Shown: positions 44,929 to 54,615, counted from the stretch's first letter. The stretch is DNA of 64,000 bases from Bacillus sp. 103mf (GCF_900116295.1 NZ_FPAF01000010.1:1-64000); one strand, 5' to 3'. A program made the numbers and translations. Notes: generated by a model not told the origin, from the sequence alone.

Positions 44929-45243
44929 ATGGATACGAATGAATTTCAAAGATGGGTGGAACAATTTTATCATGAGCGGGGCTGGGCCCAATATAATTCT
45001 TTTATTCGCGTTAATTTTTTAGCGGAAGAAGTTGGCGAAGTTTCTCGCGTTGTGCGTGCTATCGAAATTGGCCGCGATCGCCCAGATGAAACGACGAAGA
45101 GCGAAGAAGAATTAACAATAGAGTTGAAAGAAGAACTTGGAGATGTACTAGGAAACCTTATAATTTTAGCGCAAAAATATAACTTAGATTTGCAAGATAT
45201 TATGGAAACACATGTGAAAAAACTTTCCAAACGATTTAAATAA
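44929..45243 (+). CDS. MazG-like nucleotide pyrophosphohydrolase
   Basis: 104 residues from the ATG at 44929 (GGGAGGATGAGAAAAGG upstream). MazG fold: NFLAEEVGEVSRVVRAIEIG and IELKEELGDVLGNLIILAQK supply the ExxE and ExxD metal ligands. Likely hydrolyses a non-canonical or damaged NTP as house-cleaning. An in-frame extension upstream overlaps the promoter of the LOG gene and is rejected. Confidence 0.88.
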   Translation: MDTNEFQRWVEQFYHERGWAQYNSFIRVNFLAEEVGEVSRVVRAIEIGRDRPDETTKSEEELTIELKEELGDVLGNLIILAQKYNLDLQDIMETHVKKLSKRFK

Positions 45244-45247
45244 TAAA

Positions 45248-45262
45248 TGAGAATTATTTTCA
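45248..45262. promoter_or_regulatory. Fur-like box upstream of ferritin
   Basis: TGAGAATTATTTTCA differs from the 7-1-7 Fur/PerR-type core TGATAATNATTATCA at two symmetric positions. It lies 44 bases before the ferritin start. Confidence 0.55.
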
Positions 45263-45306
45263 ACTATGATATGATTATATTGTAATAATATGAAAGGGGT
45301 CTTTTT

Positions 45307-45813
45307 ATGTTATCTTCAAAATTACGTGAAGCACTAAATGATCAAATGAATTTTGAATTTTACTCAGCCCATGTGTATATGGCAATGGCAGCATACTGTA
45401 CATCAGAGAGCTATGATGGATTTGCAAATTTCTTTCTTGTACAAGCAGAGGAAGAGCGTTTCCATGCTATGAAGCTGTACAATTATATTAACGATCGCGG
45501 TGAGCGTGCAATCATTACTGGATTTGATCATCCAAATAACGAATACGAATCGATTTTATCAGCTTTTGAAATCGCCCTTGAGCACGAGCGTGAGGTTACA
45601 AAACGTATTTATAACCTATCTGATATTGCATGGGATGAACGCGAACATGCTACCATCACCTTCTTAAAATGGTTCGTTGATGAGCAAGTAGAAGAAGAAG
45701 CATCTTTCGATAGCATCATTCAAAAATTAAAACGGATTACAAGCGATTCCAACGCATTGTTTATGTTAGATGCCGAATTAGAAAAACGTACATTTACTCC
45801 GCCTGCTGAGTAA
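45307..45813 (+). CDS. Ferritin (FtnA type)
   Basis: 168 residues, four-helix iron storage protein. Ferroxidase site residues in MNFEFYSAHVYMAMAAYCTS, AEEERFHAMKLYNYINDRGE and HEREVTKRIYNLSDIAWDER. ATG behind AAAGGGGTCTTTTT. The Fur-like box upstream suggests iron-dependent control, unlike the peroxide-controlled dps 1.3 kb away. Confidence 0.92.
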   Translation: MLSSKLREALNDQMNFEFYSAHVYMAMAAYCTSESYDGFANFFLVQAEEERFHAMKLYNYINDRGERAIITGFDHPNNEYESILSAFEIALEHEREVTKRIYNLSDIAWDEREHATITFLKWFVDEQVEEEASFDSIIQKLKRITSDSNALFMLDAELEKRTFTPPAE

Positions 45814-45815
45814 AC

Positions 45816-45853
45816 AAAAAAAGCAATGAGCCCGCTGCTCATTGCTTTTTATT
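45816..45853. terminator. Bidirectional terminator between ferritin and nupC
   Basis: AAAAGCAATGAGC / GCTCATTGCTTTT arms. Confidence 0.9.
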
Positions 45854-45858
45854 TTATC

Positions 45859-47040
45859 TTATAGCATAACCCCAACGATAATCGCTGATAAGACACTTAC
45901 TAATGTTGCACCGTATACAAGTTTTAATCCGAAAGAAGATACAACATTTGCTTGTTTTTCATCGATACTCTTCGTTGCACCTGCGATAATTCCGATAGAT
46001 GAGAAGTTTGCAAATGATACAAGGAATACAGATAAGATACCAACTGTACGAGGTGTTAAACCACCAGCTGCTTTTCCTAAATCAAGCATCGCAACAAATT
46101 CGTTTGTTACTAATTTTGTTGCCATAATTTGTCCAGCTTTTACCATCTCAGATGCTGGAATACCCATGATGAATGCTAATGGTGAGAACACATATCCTAA
46201 GATTGTTTGGAATGTGATACCGAAAATAGAATCAAATAGACCGTTAATTGCTGCCATCAATGCAATGAATCCGATTAACATTGCTGCTACTGTAACTGCA
46301 ATTGAAAATCCTAACATAATGTACTCGCCTAGCATTTCGAAGAATGTTTGGTTCTTGTCCTCTTGTAACTCTAAAATATCATCCTCTTCTTTTACATCGT
46401 AAGGATTTAAAATGTGAATGATAATAAATCCACTAAATAAGTTTAAAACAAGTGCTGTTACAACATATTTAGGGTCAAGCATTTTCATGTAAGAACCAAC
46501 GATTGACATGGAAACTGTCGACATAGAAGATGCACAGAGTGTATATAAACGATTTTTTGGTAACTTACTTAGTTGATCTTTAACTGTAATAAATACTTCC
46601 CCTTGGCCAACAATTGCCGCTGCTACTGCATTATAAGATTCTAATCTTCCTAAACCATTTATTTTACTTAATAAGAATCCAATTGCTTTAATAATGACTG
46701 GTAAAATTCTAAGATGTTGCAGAATTCCAATTAACACTGCTAAGAAAATAATTGGAAGTAATACAGAAAGGAAAAATGTGAATTCTCCCTTATTTACCAT
46801 TCCACCAAATACAAAGTTAATTCCAGCGTCCGCAAATTTTAAAATTGTACTAAATCCATCAGAAATTCCTTTAATTAAATAGTATCCAATCTGTGTATTT
46901 AATAAGAAATATGATAATCCTAGTTGAATAACAAGCATAATAGCAATTGGCTTATATTTAATCTTTTTCCGATCGCTACTTACAAGAAACGCTAGTATAA
47001 ATACAGCAATTAGTCCTACAAGAAACATGACAAATTTCAT
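45859..47040 (-). CDS. nupC: Concentrative nucleoside transporter (NupC family)
   Basis: 393 residues from the ATG at 47040 (GGAGGATTCAAGT upstream); an upstream 14-codon extension is rejected. About ten membrane segments. Family motifs: [40 protein letters not shown] and [20 protein letters not shown]. Imports nucleosides with H+ or Na+. Two cre-like sites (near 47160 and 47250) hint at catabolite control, but both have mismatches. Confidence 0.92.
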   Translation of the reverse strand: MKFVMFLVGLIAVFILAFLVSSDRKKIKYKPIAIMLVIQLGLSYFLLNTQIGYYLIKGISDGFSTILKFADAGINFVFGGMVNKGEFTFFLSVLLPIIFLAVLIGILQHLRILPVIIKAIGFLLSKINGLGRLESYNAVAAAIVGQGEVFITVKDQLSKLPKNRLYTLCASSMSTVSMSIVGSYMKMLDPKYVVTALVLNLFSGFIIIHILNPYDVKEEDDILELQEDKNQTFFEMLGEYIMLGFSIAVTVAAMLIGFIALMAAINGLFDSIFGITFQTILGYVFSPLAFIMGIPASEMVKAGQIMATKLVTNEFVAMLDLGKAAGGLTPRTVGILSVFLVSFANFSSIGIIAGATKSIDEKQANVVSSFGLKLVYGATLVSVLSAIIVGVML

Positions 47041-47249
47041 ACTTGAATCCTCCATTTTGTAGTTTGATTTACCAAGATGCAACAGTTGTCTAATGATAGA
47101 CGTCTGACAATTCAGATTAAAAAGATAAATACCTTTACATGCAAATTACTTCCTATATGAGTAAGCGTTTGCATTAGACAAAATTCTATACTGAATAATT
47201 ATTGTGGAATATGAGAATGATATCATTTTGTTTCATCCATAAACTGATT

Positions 47250-47263
47250 GTAAGCGTTATCTT
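47250..47263. promoter_or_regulatory. Possible cre site (CcpA) upstream of nupC
   Basis: TGTAAGCGTTATCT matches TGWAANCGNTNWCA except in the last base. A weaker relative (AGTAAGCGTTTGCA) lies at 47160. Low confidence without positional data. Confidence 0.35.
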
Positions 47264-47303
47264 TACAAAAAGCAATATATTTTTCAAAGGGAAAAATATA
47301 CAA

Positions 47304-47342
47304 AAAAAAGGAACATAGAGTCCCGCCTCTATGTTCCTTTGC
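47304..47342 (-). terminator. Terminator after the alanine symporter gene
   Basis: AAGGAACATAGAG / CTCTATGTTCCTT arms followed by TTTTTTG on the minus strand. Confidence 0.9.
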
Positions 47343-47346
47343 GTTA

Positions 47347-48771
47347 CTAACCTAATTGTTTTTCTTTTTCAATTACTGGATCTTCCCAGCATTCTGCATT
47401 TTTTAGTCCCGGGATAGAACTTGCATGGAATACAGGATCTTTCCCTTGTTTCTTCTGCTTCATATAGTCTGTAAGTGCAGCAAATGCAAATTTACCAAGA
47501 AACGCAATCGCAATTAAATTTATGATAACCATAAAGCCCATAAATAAATCAGCTAAATCCCATACAAATTGGATCTTTGCAACAGAACCGAATACAATCA
47601 TGGCTAACACGCTTATTCGGTATACCATCAACCATACTTTACTATTGTTTAAGAATCGAATATTTGTTTCTCCGTAATAATAGTTACCAATTAACGCACC
47701 GAATCCAAATAGGAAAATAAAGATAGCAAGACACCCTGATGCCCAAGAGCCGACATGTTCACTTAATGCTGCTTGTGTAAGTGCAATACCATTTAGCTCT
47801 GGTTGTTTGTATGCATCAGAAAGTAAAATAATAAATGCTGTGCTTGTACAGACAATCAGTGTATCCGTTAATACACCAAATGCTTGAATAAGTCCTTGTT
47901 TCACCGGATGGCTTGTTGTTGCCGTTGCGGCAACGTTTGGCGCACTTCCCATACCAGCTTCATTTGAGAATAAACCACGTTTAACCCCATGCATGAGCGC
48001 TGCGCCGATTGAACCGCCTGCTATTTGTTTAAAGCCAAATGCGTTTTGAACAATAAGAGAAAGAACTTCTGGCATTTTTGTTATGTTTGTAACTATAACA
48101 AATAATGCAATACCAATGTATAACACCGCTAGAAACATCACTTTGTATTCAGCCATTTTTGCAATACGCTGCACACCGCCAAAGATAATCGCAGCGAAAG
48201 CAAGAGCCATAATAATTCCTAAAGTTAAACGATCTGTACCGAATGCATTCTCAAAAGCAATTGTAACGGTATTTGATTGTACAGAATTGAATACAAGACC
48301 GAAAGTGATCGTAATTAAAATGGAGAATAATACTCCCATCCAACGTTTGTTCAATCCTTTTTCCATATAATAGGATGGACCACCACGAAAACCATTTTTA
48401 TCTTTTACTTTATATATTTGTGCTAACGTACTTTCAACAAAGCTGGATGCTGAGCTAATAATAGAAATAATCCACATCCAGAATACCGCTCCAGGACCGC
48501 CTAATGCAATCGCAATCGCAATTCCTGTGATATTTCCCGTTCCAACGCGAGCAGCCATACCAATACAGAACGCTTGAAATGGGGAAACTTCGTCTTTAGA
48601 ACCAGATTTCCCTTCCATTAACACACGGACCATTTCCTTTAACATTCGAAACTGTACAAATTTCGATTTAAACGTAAAATAAATTCCGAAAGTAACAAGC
48701 ATAATAATTAACAATTTAGACCACAGAAAATCATTTGTTAATCCCAATAGATCCGACAAAAATTGTCCCAT
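47347..48771 (-). CDS. Sodium:alanine symporter (AGCS family)
   Basis: 474 residues, about 11 membrane segments. Family signatures: IGMAARVGTGNITGIAIAIA, GPGAVFWMWIISIISSASSF, GGPSYYMEKGLNKRWMGVLF and HGVKRGLFSNEAGMGSAPNV. Imports alanine or glycine with Na+. A decayed relative sits just upstream (49008-49406), from a duplication. Ribosome site AGGTGATGAT upstream of ATG. Confidence 0.92.
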   Translation of the reverse strand: MGQFLSDLLGLTNDFLWSKLLIIMLVTFGIYFTFKSKFVQFRMLKEMVRVLMEGKSGSKDEVSPFQAFCIGMAARVGTGNITGIAIAIALGGPGAVFWMWIISIISSASSFVESTLAQIYKVKDKNGFRGGPSYYMEKGLNKRWMGVLFSILITITFGLVFNSVQSNTVTIAFENAFGTDRLTLGIIMALAFAAIIFGGVQRIAKMAEYKVMFLAVLYIGIALFVIVTNITKMPEVLSLIVQNAFGFKQIAGGSIGAALMHGVKRGLFSNEAGMGSAPNVAATATTSHPVKQGLIQAFGVLTDTLIVCTSTAFIILLSDAYKQPELNGIALTQAALSEHVGSWASGCLAIFIFLFGFGALIGNYYYGETNIRFLNNSKVWLMVYRISVLAMIVFGSVAKIQFVWDLADLFMGFMVIINLIAIAFLGKFAFAALTDYMKQKKQGKDPVFHASSIPGLKNAECWEDPVIEKEKQLG

Positions 48772-49007
48772 ATCATCACCTCATATCAAAATTTAGTAGC
48801 CCTAATTCATATAAAATAATCTTATTTTTCCGACATAAATAAACTCGTCTCATACACACATGCAACACAGGTAAAAATTTTCTATGAAAATAGTATTTCC
48901 TCATTTATGCGAATATCCATAACATGTAACCGTACAGCTAATAGCTGCACCATCATGCTTGTTCCGTATGCCGGATTTTTAAATTGGACTTATATATAAC
49001 GTTCAAG

Positions 49008-49406
49008 ACCAAATGCATTCTTAATTCTTCAAAGCAAGTGTAACTGTATTTGCTTGTACAGAGTTGAAAATTAGTTCATAACTAATTGTAATTAAGATAG
49101 AGAATAAAATCCCCATCCAGCGCTTATTTAAACCTTTTTCCATATAGTAAGCTGGACCACCTAACAAAATCGCTAGTGCTCCCCTGCTAAGTTACCAATC
49201 CCGATACGGGCTGCAGAACTTATACAAAAAGATTGAAAAAAAGAAACACTGCCTTTTTTACCCGCCATTTCCCCTAGATGACGAATTTGAACGAACTTCA
49301 GTTTAAAAGAAAAATAAAGGCCTAAGCCAATTAACATTGTAATAATTACATAAGTCCATAGAATATTATTCTTTGTTTCAACGGATTTTTCTAAAATGCT
49401 AATCAT
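49008..49406 (-). pseudogene. Decayed AGCS symporter remnant
   Basis: The start is intact (MISILEKSVETKNNILWTYV, QSFCISSAARIGIGNLAGEH then stop). After a frame break the sequence continues with a GGPAYYMEKGLNKRWMGILF-like segment and ISYELIFNSVQANTVTLAL. The piece between (where the family's third and fourth segments lie) is missing, and the protein ends about 130 residues in. The N-terminus and gene order match the full symporter downstream, so it is a duplicate eroded by deletion. Confidence 0.75.
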
Positions 49407-49604
49407 GTTGTCCCCTCCCTTTTTTCTTACATAAATTCAATTGTAATTTAAATACATTCAAAAATCAACAATTTTCGACAAAACAACAATTTCATATTGC
49501 ATTATCTCTCAAATTCTTTGTTTATCTTTAAAATACTCGTAAATACAAACGCTTACAATAAATGAATACATGTTATATTTTCTGACATGAAAATATAATG
49601 CATA

Positions 49605-49644
49605 AAAAAAGCACAATTCTCTTTAACCGAATTGTGCTCTATGA
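49605..49644 (-). terminator. Terminator after the ArsR gene
   Basis: AGAGCACAATTCGG / GAATTGTGCTT stem followed by TTTTTTATG on the minus strand. Confidence 0.85.
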
Positions 49645-49679
49645 CATGATTTCGAATCTTTTCTCTCTATAAATCGTTT

Positions 49680-49728
49680 AACAGTCTAATATTATATTTT
49701 AGAGTCTACAATAAAATATTAGACTGTT
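49680..49728. repeat. Perfect 14-bp inverted repeat
   Basis: AACAGTCTAATATT and its exact complement are separated by 21 bases, between the ArsR stop and the terminator. Purpose unknown; it could be a second transcription-ending hairpin. Confidence 0.5.
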
Positions 49729-49757
49729 AAAAAATATAAGAACTCCGTCATTTTCAT

Positions 49758-50030
49758 TTAAATAATATTGGCTACAATCATCTTCGTACGACTATCCACT
49801 ACTTCATAATAAATTTCTAACCCTTTTCGAGTGCCCGAAACAATTTTAGCAGCTTTTAATTTCGCTAAGTGCTGACTAACTGTACTTTGAGGCATTCCCA
49901 ACTTTTCATACATTGTTGTTACATTCGTAGGGCCTTTCGTAATCAATGTTTCAACTAAATTTAAACGCACAGGATGCGCCAATACTTTTAATATTTCAGC
50001 GATATCTTCATATTTTCCTATCATTTTCAT
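49758..50030 (-). CDS. ArsR-family transcriptional regulator
   Basis: 90 residues. Winged helix-turn-helix: LKVLAHPVRLNLVETLITKG, MYEKLGMPQSTVSQHLAKLK and ISGTRKGLEIYY-like wing (VSGTRKGLEIYYEVV). No obvious Cys pair for metal sensing (no ELCVCD), so it may sense something else. Start ATG with AGAGGAGAAA. Its target is not evident; the region to its right (50031-50379) has no gene or recognised site. Confidence 0.88.
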   Translation of the reverse strand: MKMIGKYEDIAEILKVLAHPVRLNLVETLITKGPTNVTTMYEKLGMPQSTVSQHLAKLKAAKIVSGTRKGLEIYYEVVDSRTKMIVANII

Positions 50031-50433
50031 TTTCTCCTCTTTATATATAATTATGTTTATAACTTTCCACTATATTATTCGAAAGGACATATGATTTTGT
50101 GTCCGTCGTTTTAAAAAATTTTAAAAAAGTTTTAGAAATGAAAATAATAACGGTTTATGCTAACGCAAAACGTTGAGCGGAGCTACTCCCCCTTATTTTC
50201 AGAGGGTTCTAAAACAAAATTTGTTATAATAAAAAAATATATTTAGCTACATGGTAGATTTATACATACCCTTTCACACAAAATGAAGCAGCAATATAGT
50301 AATGATTGTGCGTAATTGGGTGAAACTAAAAGACATATACAATAGTTCTTATTGCAGATGAAACGGATGGTGATCACAAATAGAACAGCACTTAAATTAT
50401 GTCATTTCGCATTATGGATATTTCGGACTAATC

Positions 50434-50991
50434 ATGGCGTTAGTTGGGGGAATTATTGGATTACCAATACCTGATGAAACGTTATTAACTTTTGTAGGAT
50501 ATTATATATTTCAAGGAAAAATGCACTTCTTTATCGCCTTATTAAGCGCATGGTTTGGCTCGGCAGTTGGTATTTCGCTTAGTTACATATTAGGAAAAAG
50601 ACTTGGGCTTCCCTTCTTAAAGAAATTTGGCCCTAAAATGCACATTACAGAAAACAAAATTGCTCGGACACAAGATCTCTTTCAAAAAATTGGTCCTCCT
50701 TTACTTATTTTTGGCTACTTCATTCCAGGTGTGCGGCATGTTACTGCCTATTTAACCGGCATTTCCAGTCTGCGTATTCGGACATTTTGTCTGTACGCTT
50801 ATCTAGGAGCATTCATATGGAGCTTTACTTTTATTCAATTAGGATTACAATTCGGGAAAGACTGGCATCTAATCAGTCATTACGTTCACCGTTACGGGCT
50901 TATTTTATTAGTTGTATTAATCGTTTTTGCCGTTCTTGCCGCTTTGGCTTTTCTATACATTCGCAGAAAAAAAACAAATGCAACGCAATGA
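50434..50991 (+). CDS. DedA-family membrane protein, start uncertain
   Basis: 185 residues from the first ATG. Family segments: GGIIGLPIPDETLLTFVGYY, GSAVGISLSYILGKRLGLPF and FIPGVRHVTAYLTGISSLRI, as in the DedA proteins at 34766 and 60048. The coding frame continues upstream without a stop to 50374 and encodes EQHLNYVISHYGYFGLI, which is the conserved DedA N-terminus. At the expected start is ATA (50380), preceded by a plausible GGTGATC site, not ATG, GTG or TTG. Either ATA is used or the start is mutated. A clear terminator follows. Confidence 0.85.
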   Translation: MALVGGIIGLPIPDETLLTFVGYYIFQGKMHFFIALLSAWFGSAVGISLSYILGKRLGLPFLKKFGPKMHITENKIARTQDLFQKIGPPLLIFGYFIPGVRHVTAYLTGISSLRIRTFCLYAYLGAFIWSFTFIQLGLQFGKDWHLISHYVHRYGLILLVVLIVFAVLAALAFLYIRRKKTNATQ

Positions 50992-50996
50992 AATCA

Positions 50997-51034
50997 ACAA
51001 AACCCACCTTCCCAAAAAGGTGGGTTTCTTTTTT
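50997..51034. terminator. Bidirectional terminator
   Basis: AAACCCACCTT / AAGGTGGGTTT stem with A and T runs; shared by the DedA gene and the convergent DUF4023 gene. Confidence 0.88.
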
Positions 51035-51155
51035 ATTTATGCGTTTTATTCGGCTTTTTCTTGCCCGGGTTTCCGTTACCTTGACGCTTTTTATTTCGTT
51101 CCGCTTTCTCCTGTGTATCGTGCAGTTTCTCTACAAAATTACTACTGTTATCCAT
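51033..51155 (-). CDS. DUF4023 small protein
   Basis: 40 residues from the ATG at 51155 with AAGGAGGCTGCAACT upstream. MDNSSNFVEKLHDTQEKAER then NKKRQGNGNPGKKKPNKTHK: strongly charged and Lys/Asn-rich. I recognise the Bacillus DUF4023 family; composition is reminiscent of minor spore proteins. Function unknown. Confidence 0.75.
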   Translation of the reverse strand: MDNSSNFVEKLHDTQEKAERNKKRQGNGNPGKKKPNKTHK

Positions 51156-51226
51156 AGTTGCAGCCTCCTTGGTTATCGTTCTTTTGTTACTATAACCAAG
51201 TACATGTAAAATCATGAGGTGTAACC

Positions 51227-52621
51227 TTATTTTACTTTAATTTGAACAGGCGGTAATGTTTTTTCTGCTTGATACGATGACATCTCCACTTCTAGTACAT
51301 AATCCTTTAAGCTAAAATTTTTCACGCCATATTCCCCATCCAATTGAAACGTTGCTTGAAATTGGAGTTTCTTCTTATTTAATACTTTCACAGTGCTTCC
51401 TTTTACAACATGACCAATCGGTGCAAATTCCTTATCTATATACGCAGAATCCTTAAGGTTCATAATTTCACCACGATTAATTAACTCATCCATAGATATA
51501 TGTTTTGTATCTACATTTTGAAGTGTATAATTCACAATTAATCGCTTGTTCTTATGCTGAACTTTATTAATGATTATTTTGAAATCACTACGTGTACTCT
51601 TAATTTCAAATGGTGTTTTTTCATCTAACTTCATAATTACTGGTTTTTCAGATAAACGAACAAAAGGATATATTGTAATAAATTCTGCACCATCAGGAAT
51701 TTTCCCGAAAATAGAACGTTCTTCAGATTCTACATGATCCCCCACTTTTTCTCTCCCAAATTCAATCCCTGAAGTAGACATATCAATTTCGTTCCCTTTA
51801 TCATCTGTTATTTTGTGGATTCGTGCTAAGTCGTTCTCGCCTACAAGCGGATAAATTGCTTTGTAGTCAATCGTTGTTGCTCCTTTACCGATTGTAATAT
51901 TTTCAAAGTTAAATGTATGCTGCTGATCCTCACTTCTAATGGACTGCTGCGGGTTAATCTTTTTATTCTCTAGTTGCTTCACAGGAATATCGAACTTCCA
52001 AAATCCTTTCGTTTCACCAATAGATGTAATGGTAATTGGGAGCGTTGTATTTGGAGGTAATTCCTTTTCGGGATAGTCAATTTTGATATTCCCCAGCCAA
52101 CCATCTTCTGTTCTCTTCCCAATAAATGAAGTGGAACTCTGCCATTTCCGACTCCCATCAAAAAGTTTAAAATCATAATAAAAATCATTAGCAAAAGTCT
52201 TTTTTATCCTTACTTTTTCAGAATTATCCACTTTAAATACGACACTAATCCGTCCACCATCGTAATAAACGCTTCTCATCGTTACACTAACGCCATTACT
52301 CACTGCTTGTTGATTCAATTCTGTCACAAGTTTACTCTCTGTAAGATTTTGCCCCATCGTATCATGAAAATAATCATACATTTTTCCTATAAGCGGAACT
52401 TCTGCTAATACACGATTCATTTGTGGGAAAATAAAGCCTGAACCTAGCACACCTATACATACTGATGCAGCGGCTAACCATGCAATCTTTCTTCGATTAT
52501 ATTTTCTTTTTACCGGTTTTTCTTGCCTCGCTCTATTCATACCTTTTGTTATCGCGATCTGTAACTCTTCCCGAGGAACTTCGATTTTGTTTATTTCATC
52601 ATTAAACCACTGTTTATCCAA
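51227..52621 (-). CDS. DUF4179-type anti-sigma factor
   Basis: 464 residues. N-terminal cytoplasmic part of about 45 residues (EINKIEVPREELQIAITKGM), one membrane segment (IAWLAAASVCIGVLGSGFIF) and a large extracellular domain with DUF4179 (EVPLIGKMYDYFHDTMGQNL, AVSNGVSVTMRSVYYDGGRI) and a following DUF5643-like part. Such genes follow ECF sigma factor genes and hold the sigma factor at the membrane. It overlaps the sigma gene by 31 bases. Confidence 0.87.
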   Translation of the reverse strand: MDKQWFNDEINKIEVPREELQIAITKGMNRARQEKPVKRKYNRRKIAWLAAASVCIGVLGSGFIFPQMNRVLAEVPLIGKMYDYFHDTMGQNLTESKLVTELNQQAVSNGVSVTMRSVYYDGGRISVVFKVDNSEKVRIKKTFANDFYYDFKLFDGSRKWQSSTSFIGKRTEDGWLGNIKIDYPEKELPPNTTLPITITSIGETKGFWKFDIPVKQLENKKINPQQSIRSEDQQHTFNFENITIGKGATTIDYKAIYPLVGENDLARIHKITDDKGNEIDMSTSGIEFGREKVGDHVESEERSIFGKIPDGAEFITIYPFVRLSEKPVIMKLDEKTPFEIKSTRSDFKIIINKVQHKNKRLIVNYTLQNVDTKHISMDELINRGEIMNLKDSAYIDKEFAPIGHVVKGSTVKVLNKKKLQFQATFQLDGEYGVKNFSLKDYVLEVEMSSYQAEKTLPPVQIKVK

Positions 52622-53142
52622 TTCTCATCACTCCCTCCTAATAATTTCTTTAACGATTTTCTCGCTCGATGCAAATACGTTTTGACAGTTCCTTCTGGCA
52701 CATGCATATGCCAAGCAATTTGGTTTATCGGAAGATCATAATAATAATGTAAAATAATAACCGTTTGATAGTTTTCATCTAGTTTTCCAATTGCTGCTTG
52801 TAAGTCAATGTTTTGCTCAATTCGGTTTGCTACGTTTCGTACATCTTTGCATTCCCTGCTATCTTCTAATTGTTGAACCTTCTTCTTCTCATTTAATACT
52901 TGGTAAGCGTTATGTATTAAAATACGCGTCAACCACGTCAGAAAAAAGTTTGGTTTTTGTAATTGCTCTAAAGATAAGTACGCTTTATAAACCGTTTCTT
53001 GTACGATATCTAATGCATCTTCTTTATTTTGCACATACATATAAGCTGTACGATATAATTGATCCTGATGAAGGCTAATGAGCTGTTCAAACGCTGCATC
53101 ATCACCCTTTTTTGCTTTTTTCACTAATTTTATTTCATCCAT
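52591..53142 (-). CDS. ECF-type RNA polymerase sigma factor
   Basis: 183 residues from the ATG at 53142 (GGAAGGAGGGATAAG upstream). Region 2 (DDAAFEQLISLHQDQLYRTA, NKEDALDIVQETVYKAYLSL) and region 4 (QTVIILHYYYDLPINQIAWH, VPEGTVKTYLHRARKSLKKL) are complete. The 3' end overlaps its anti-sigma factor. The stress that activates the pair is not evident; genes with a matching promoter could not be identified here. Confidence 0.93.
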   Translation of the reverse strand: MDEIKLVKKAKKGDDAAFEQLISLHQDQLYRTAYMYVQNKEDALDIVQETVYKAYLSLEQLQKPNFFLTWLTRILIHNAYQVLNEKKKVQQLEDSRECKDVRNVANRIEQNIDLQAAIGKLDENYQTVIILHYYYDLPINQIAWHMHVPEGTVKTYLHRARKSLKKLLGGSDENWINSGLMMK

Positions 53143-53211
53143 CTTATCCCTCCTTCCACTTATTAGATAGGATATGGAATGTTTTGGTTTCAAAAATTTA
53201 TATTTCTTGCA

Positions 53212-53250
53212 TAAAAAAACGTCCCAACAAAGCTTGAGACGTTTTTTAAG
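53212..53250 (-). terminator. Terminator after the EEP hydrolase gene
   Basis: AAAAAACGTC / GACGTTTTTT arms with a 14-base loop. Confidence 0.75.
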
Positions 53251-53333
53251 ACAAGTCTGTTCATCTATTTCTCTAAAATTACTTCTAGCTGTTTCACTTG
53301 TGTCGCTACAAAAAGTTATTCACAAAATAAAAC

Positions 53334-54392
53334 TTATTTTAATTTAAACACCGCACTTACCGGATTATGATCACTACTTTCAAACTTCAGATCATTTCCA
53401 TGTACATTTACGATTTCTACATTTGGCGAAACTAAAAACCCATCAATAATCGTAACGAAATTCTCACCTTCTACATATTTCTTCACATCATCGCGAACGG
53501 TCCAAACATTAGGATCTACCGCCCACTGGAATCCACCGTCCGTGAAATCTTTTGGCAATTGTACTAACCATTCAGGCCATACTTTTTGAAACTTAGGATC
53601 TTTTAGCTGTACATCAGAGACTAGTTGATTCCAATCACCGCCCAGTATCACATAGTCACCGTTTTTATAGTGTTCGTTCATATACTCTTTCAAATAATCA
53701 ACTTGCTGCCTTCTTATTTTTCCGCCTTTATCATAAGCAGATAAATGAAGATTAACGAGTCTTAAATATTTCCCATTACTCACAGGGATTTTATGCTCAA
53801 CGATTGCTCGGTCTAAATCAAATAATTGTTTTGGCCAAGGCTCTTTCCCTGGCAGTTGAAATCTTGTTGCTGTATCAATCTTATACTTAGAAAATGAACT
53901 CATTCCTGAATTCGCATATCCCATTGGATTAGTAATCGGAACAGGTACCCACTGTGCATGATAGTTATATCCGAAAGAAGATTCATAGTTTTTCAAACCA
54001 TTCTTAAATACGTCATATTCATTCACATCAAATGATCTTGAAGATTTCGTATCCACCTCTTGCAATAAGATAAAATCAGAATCTTCTTTTTGTAAAAAAG
54101 ATAGCATGTTGTTAAGATTCTTTTCTGTTTGTTCTTTACTGCTAGAACGAGAACTTTTTCCTCCGTCCATAAAAAAGTCTTGGTCTTTATCCAAACCAGC
54201 ATAACCTATGTTAAAAGTCGTTGCTGTAAATGTGTCTCCCTGTTTTAAGACTTTTTCATTTTTATTTTCTACATTTAATTTACGAACACTAACAGGTTTC
54301 TCATCCGTAATCATAATATAGGCTAAAAATACAGCTACACTACCGCCCACTAATGCTACTAGTAATAAAAGCACTTTAAATATTTTCTTCAA
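53334..54392 (-). CDS. Endonuclease/exonuclease/phosphatase-family protein
   Basis: 352 residues. N-terminal membrane anchor (VLLLLVALVGGSVAVFLAYI), then an EEP domain facing outward: TATTFNIGYAG, FILLQEVDTKSSRS with the metal Glu, VNLHLSAY, YVILGGDWN and the terminal SSDHNPVSAVF with catalytic Asp-His. Substrate could be DNA, phosphoinositide or a sphingomyelin-type lipid. Not the secreted sphingomyelinase of this group. Own promoter and terminator. Confidence 0.85.
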   Translation of the reverse strand: MKKIFKVLLLLVALVGGSVAVFLAYIMITDEKPVSVRKLNVENKNEKVLKQGDTFTATTFNIGYAGLDKDQDFFMDGGKSSRSSSKEQTEKNLNNMLSFLQKEDSDFILLQEVDTKSSRSFDVNEYDVFKNGLKNYESSFGYNYHAQWVPVPITNPMGYANSGMSSFSKYKIDTATRFQLPGKEPWPKQLFDLDRAIVEHKIPVSNGKYLRLVNLHLSAYDKGGKIRRQQVDYLKEYMNEHYKNGDYVILGGDWNQLVSDVQLKDPKFQKVWPEWLVQLPKDFTDGGFQWAVDPNVWTVRDDVKKYVEGENFVTIIDGFLVSPNVEIVNVHGNDLKFESSDHNPVSAVFKLK

Positions 54393-54615
54393 ATAAATAA
54401 CCCCTTTTTATATCAAAATAAATGTTCCTCAAAAAATATACTGTAAAACCCCTCTCCTTTCAATAAATAAAAATAATTCTGAATATTAATTGTTAGGTTA
54501 TAATAAATAGATATTACTTATTCTATAAGGAAACAAAATTATTTTATTACATCAATTATTTTACATTTCCATATCACAATAGATAAGGATGTTAGCAATG
54601 TTTTTAATTATTATA

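Noticed and set aside
50787-51209. 140-codon plus-strand ORF overlapping the DedA gene
   Set aside because: Out of frame with DedA, rich in Ser/Phe/Arg and runs through a terminator.
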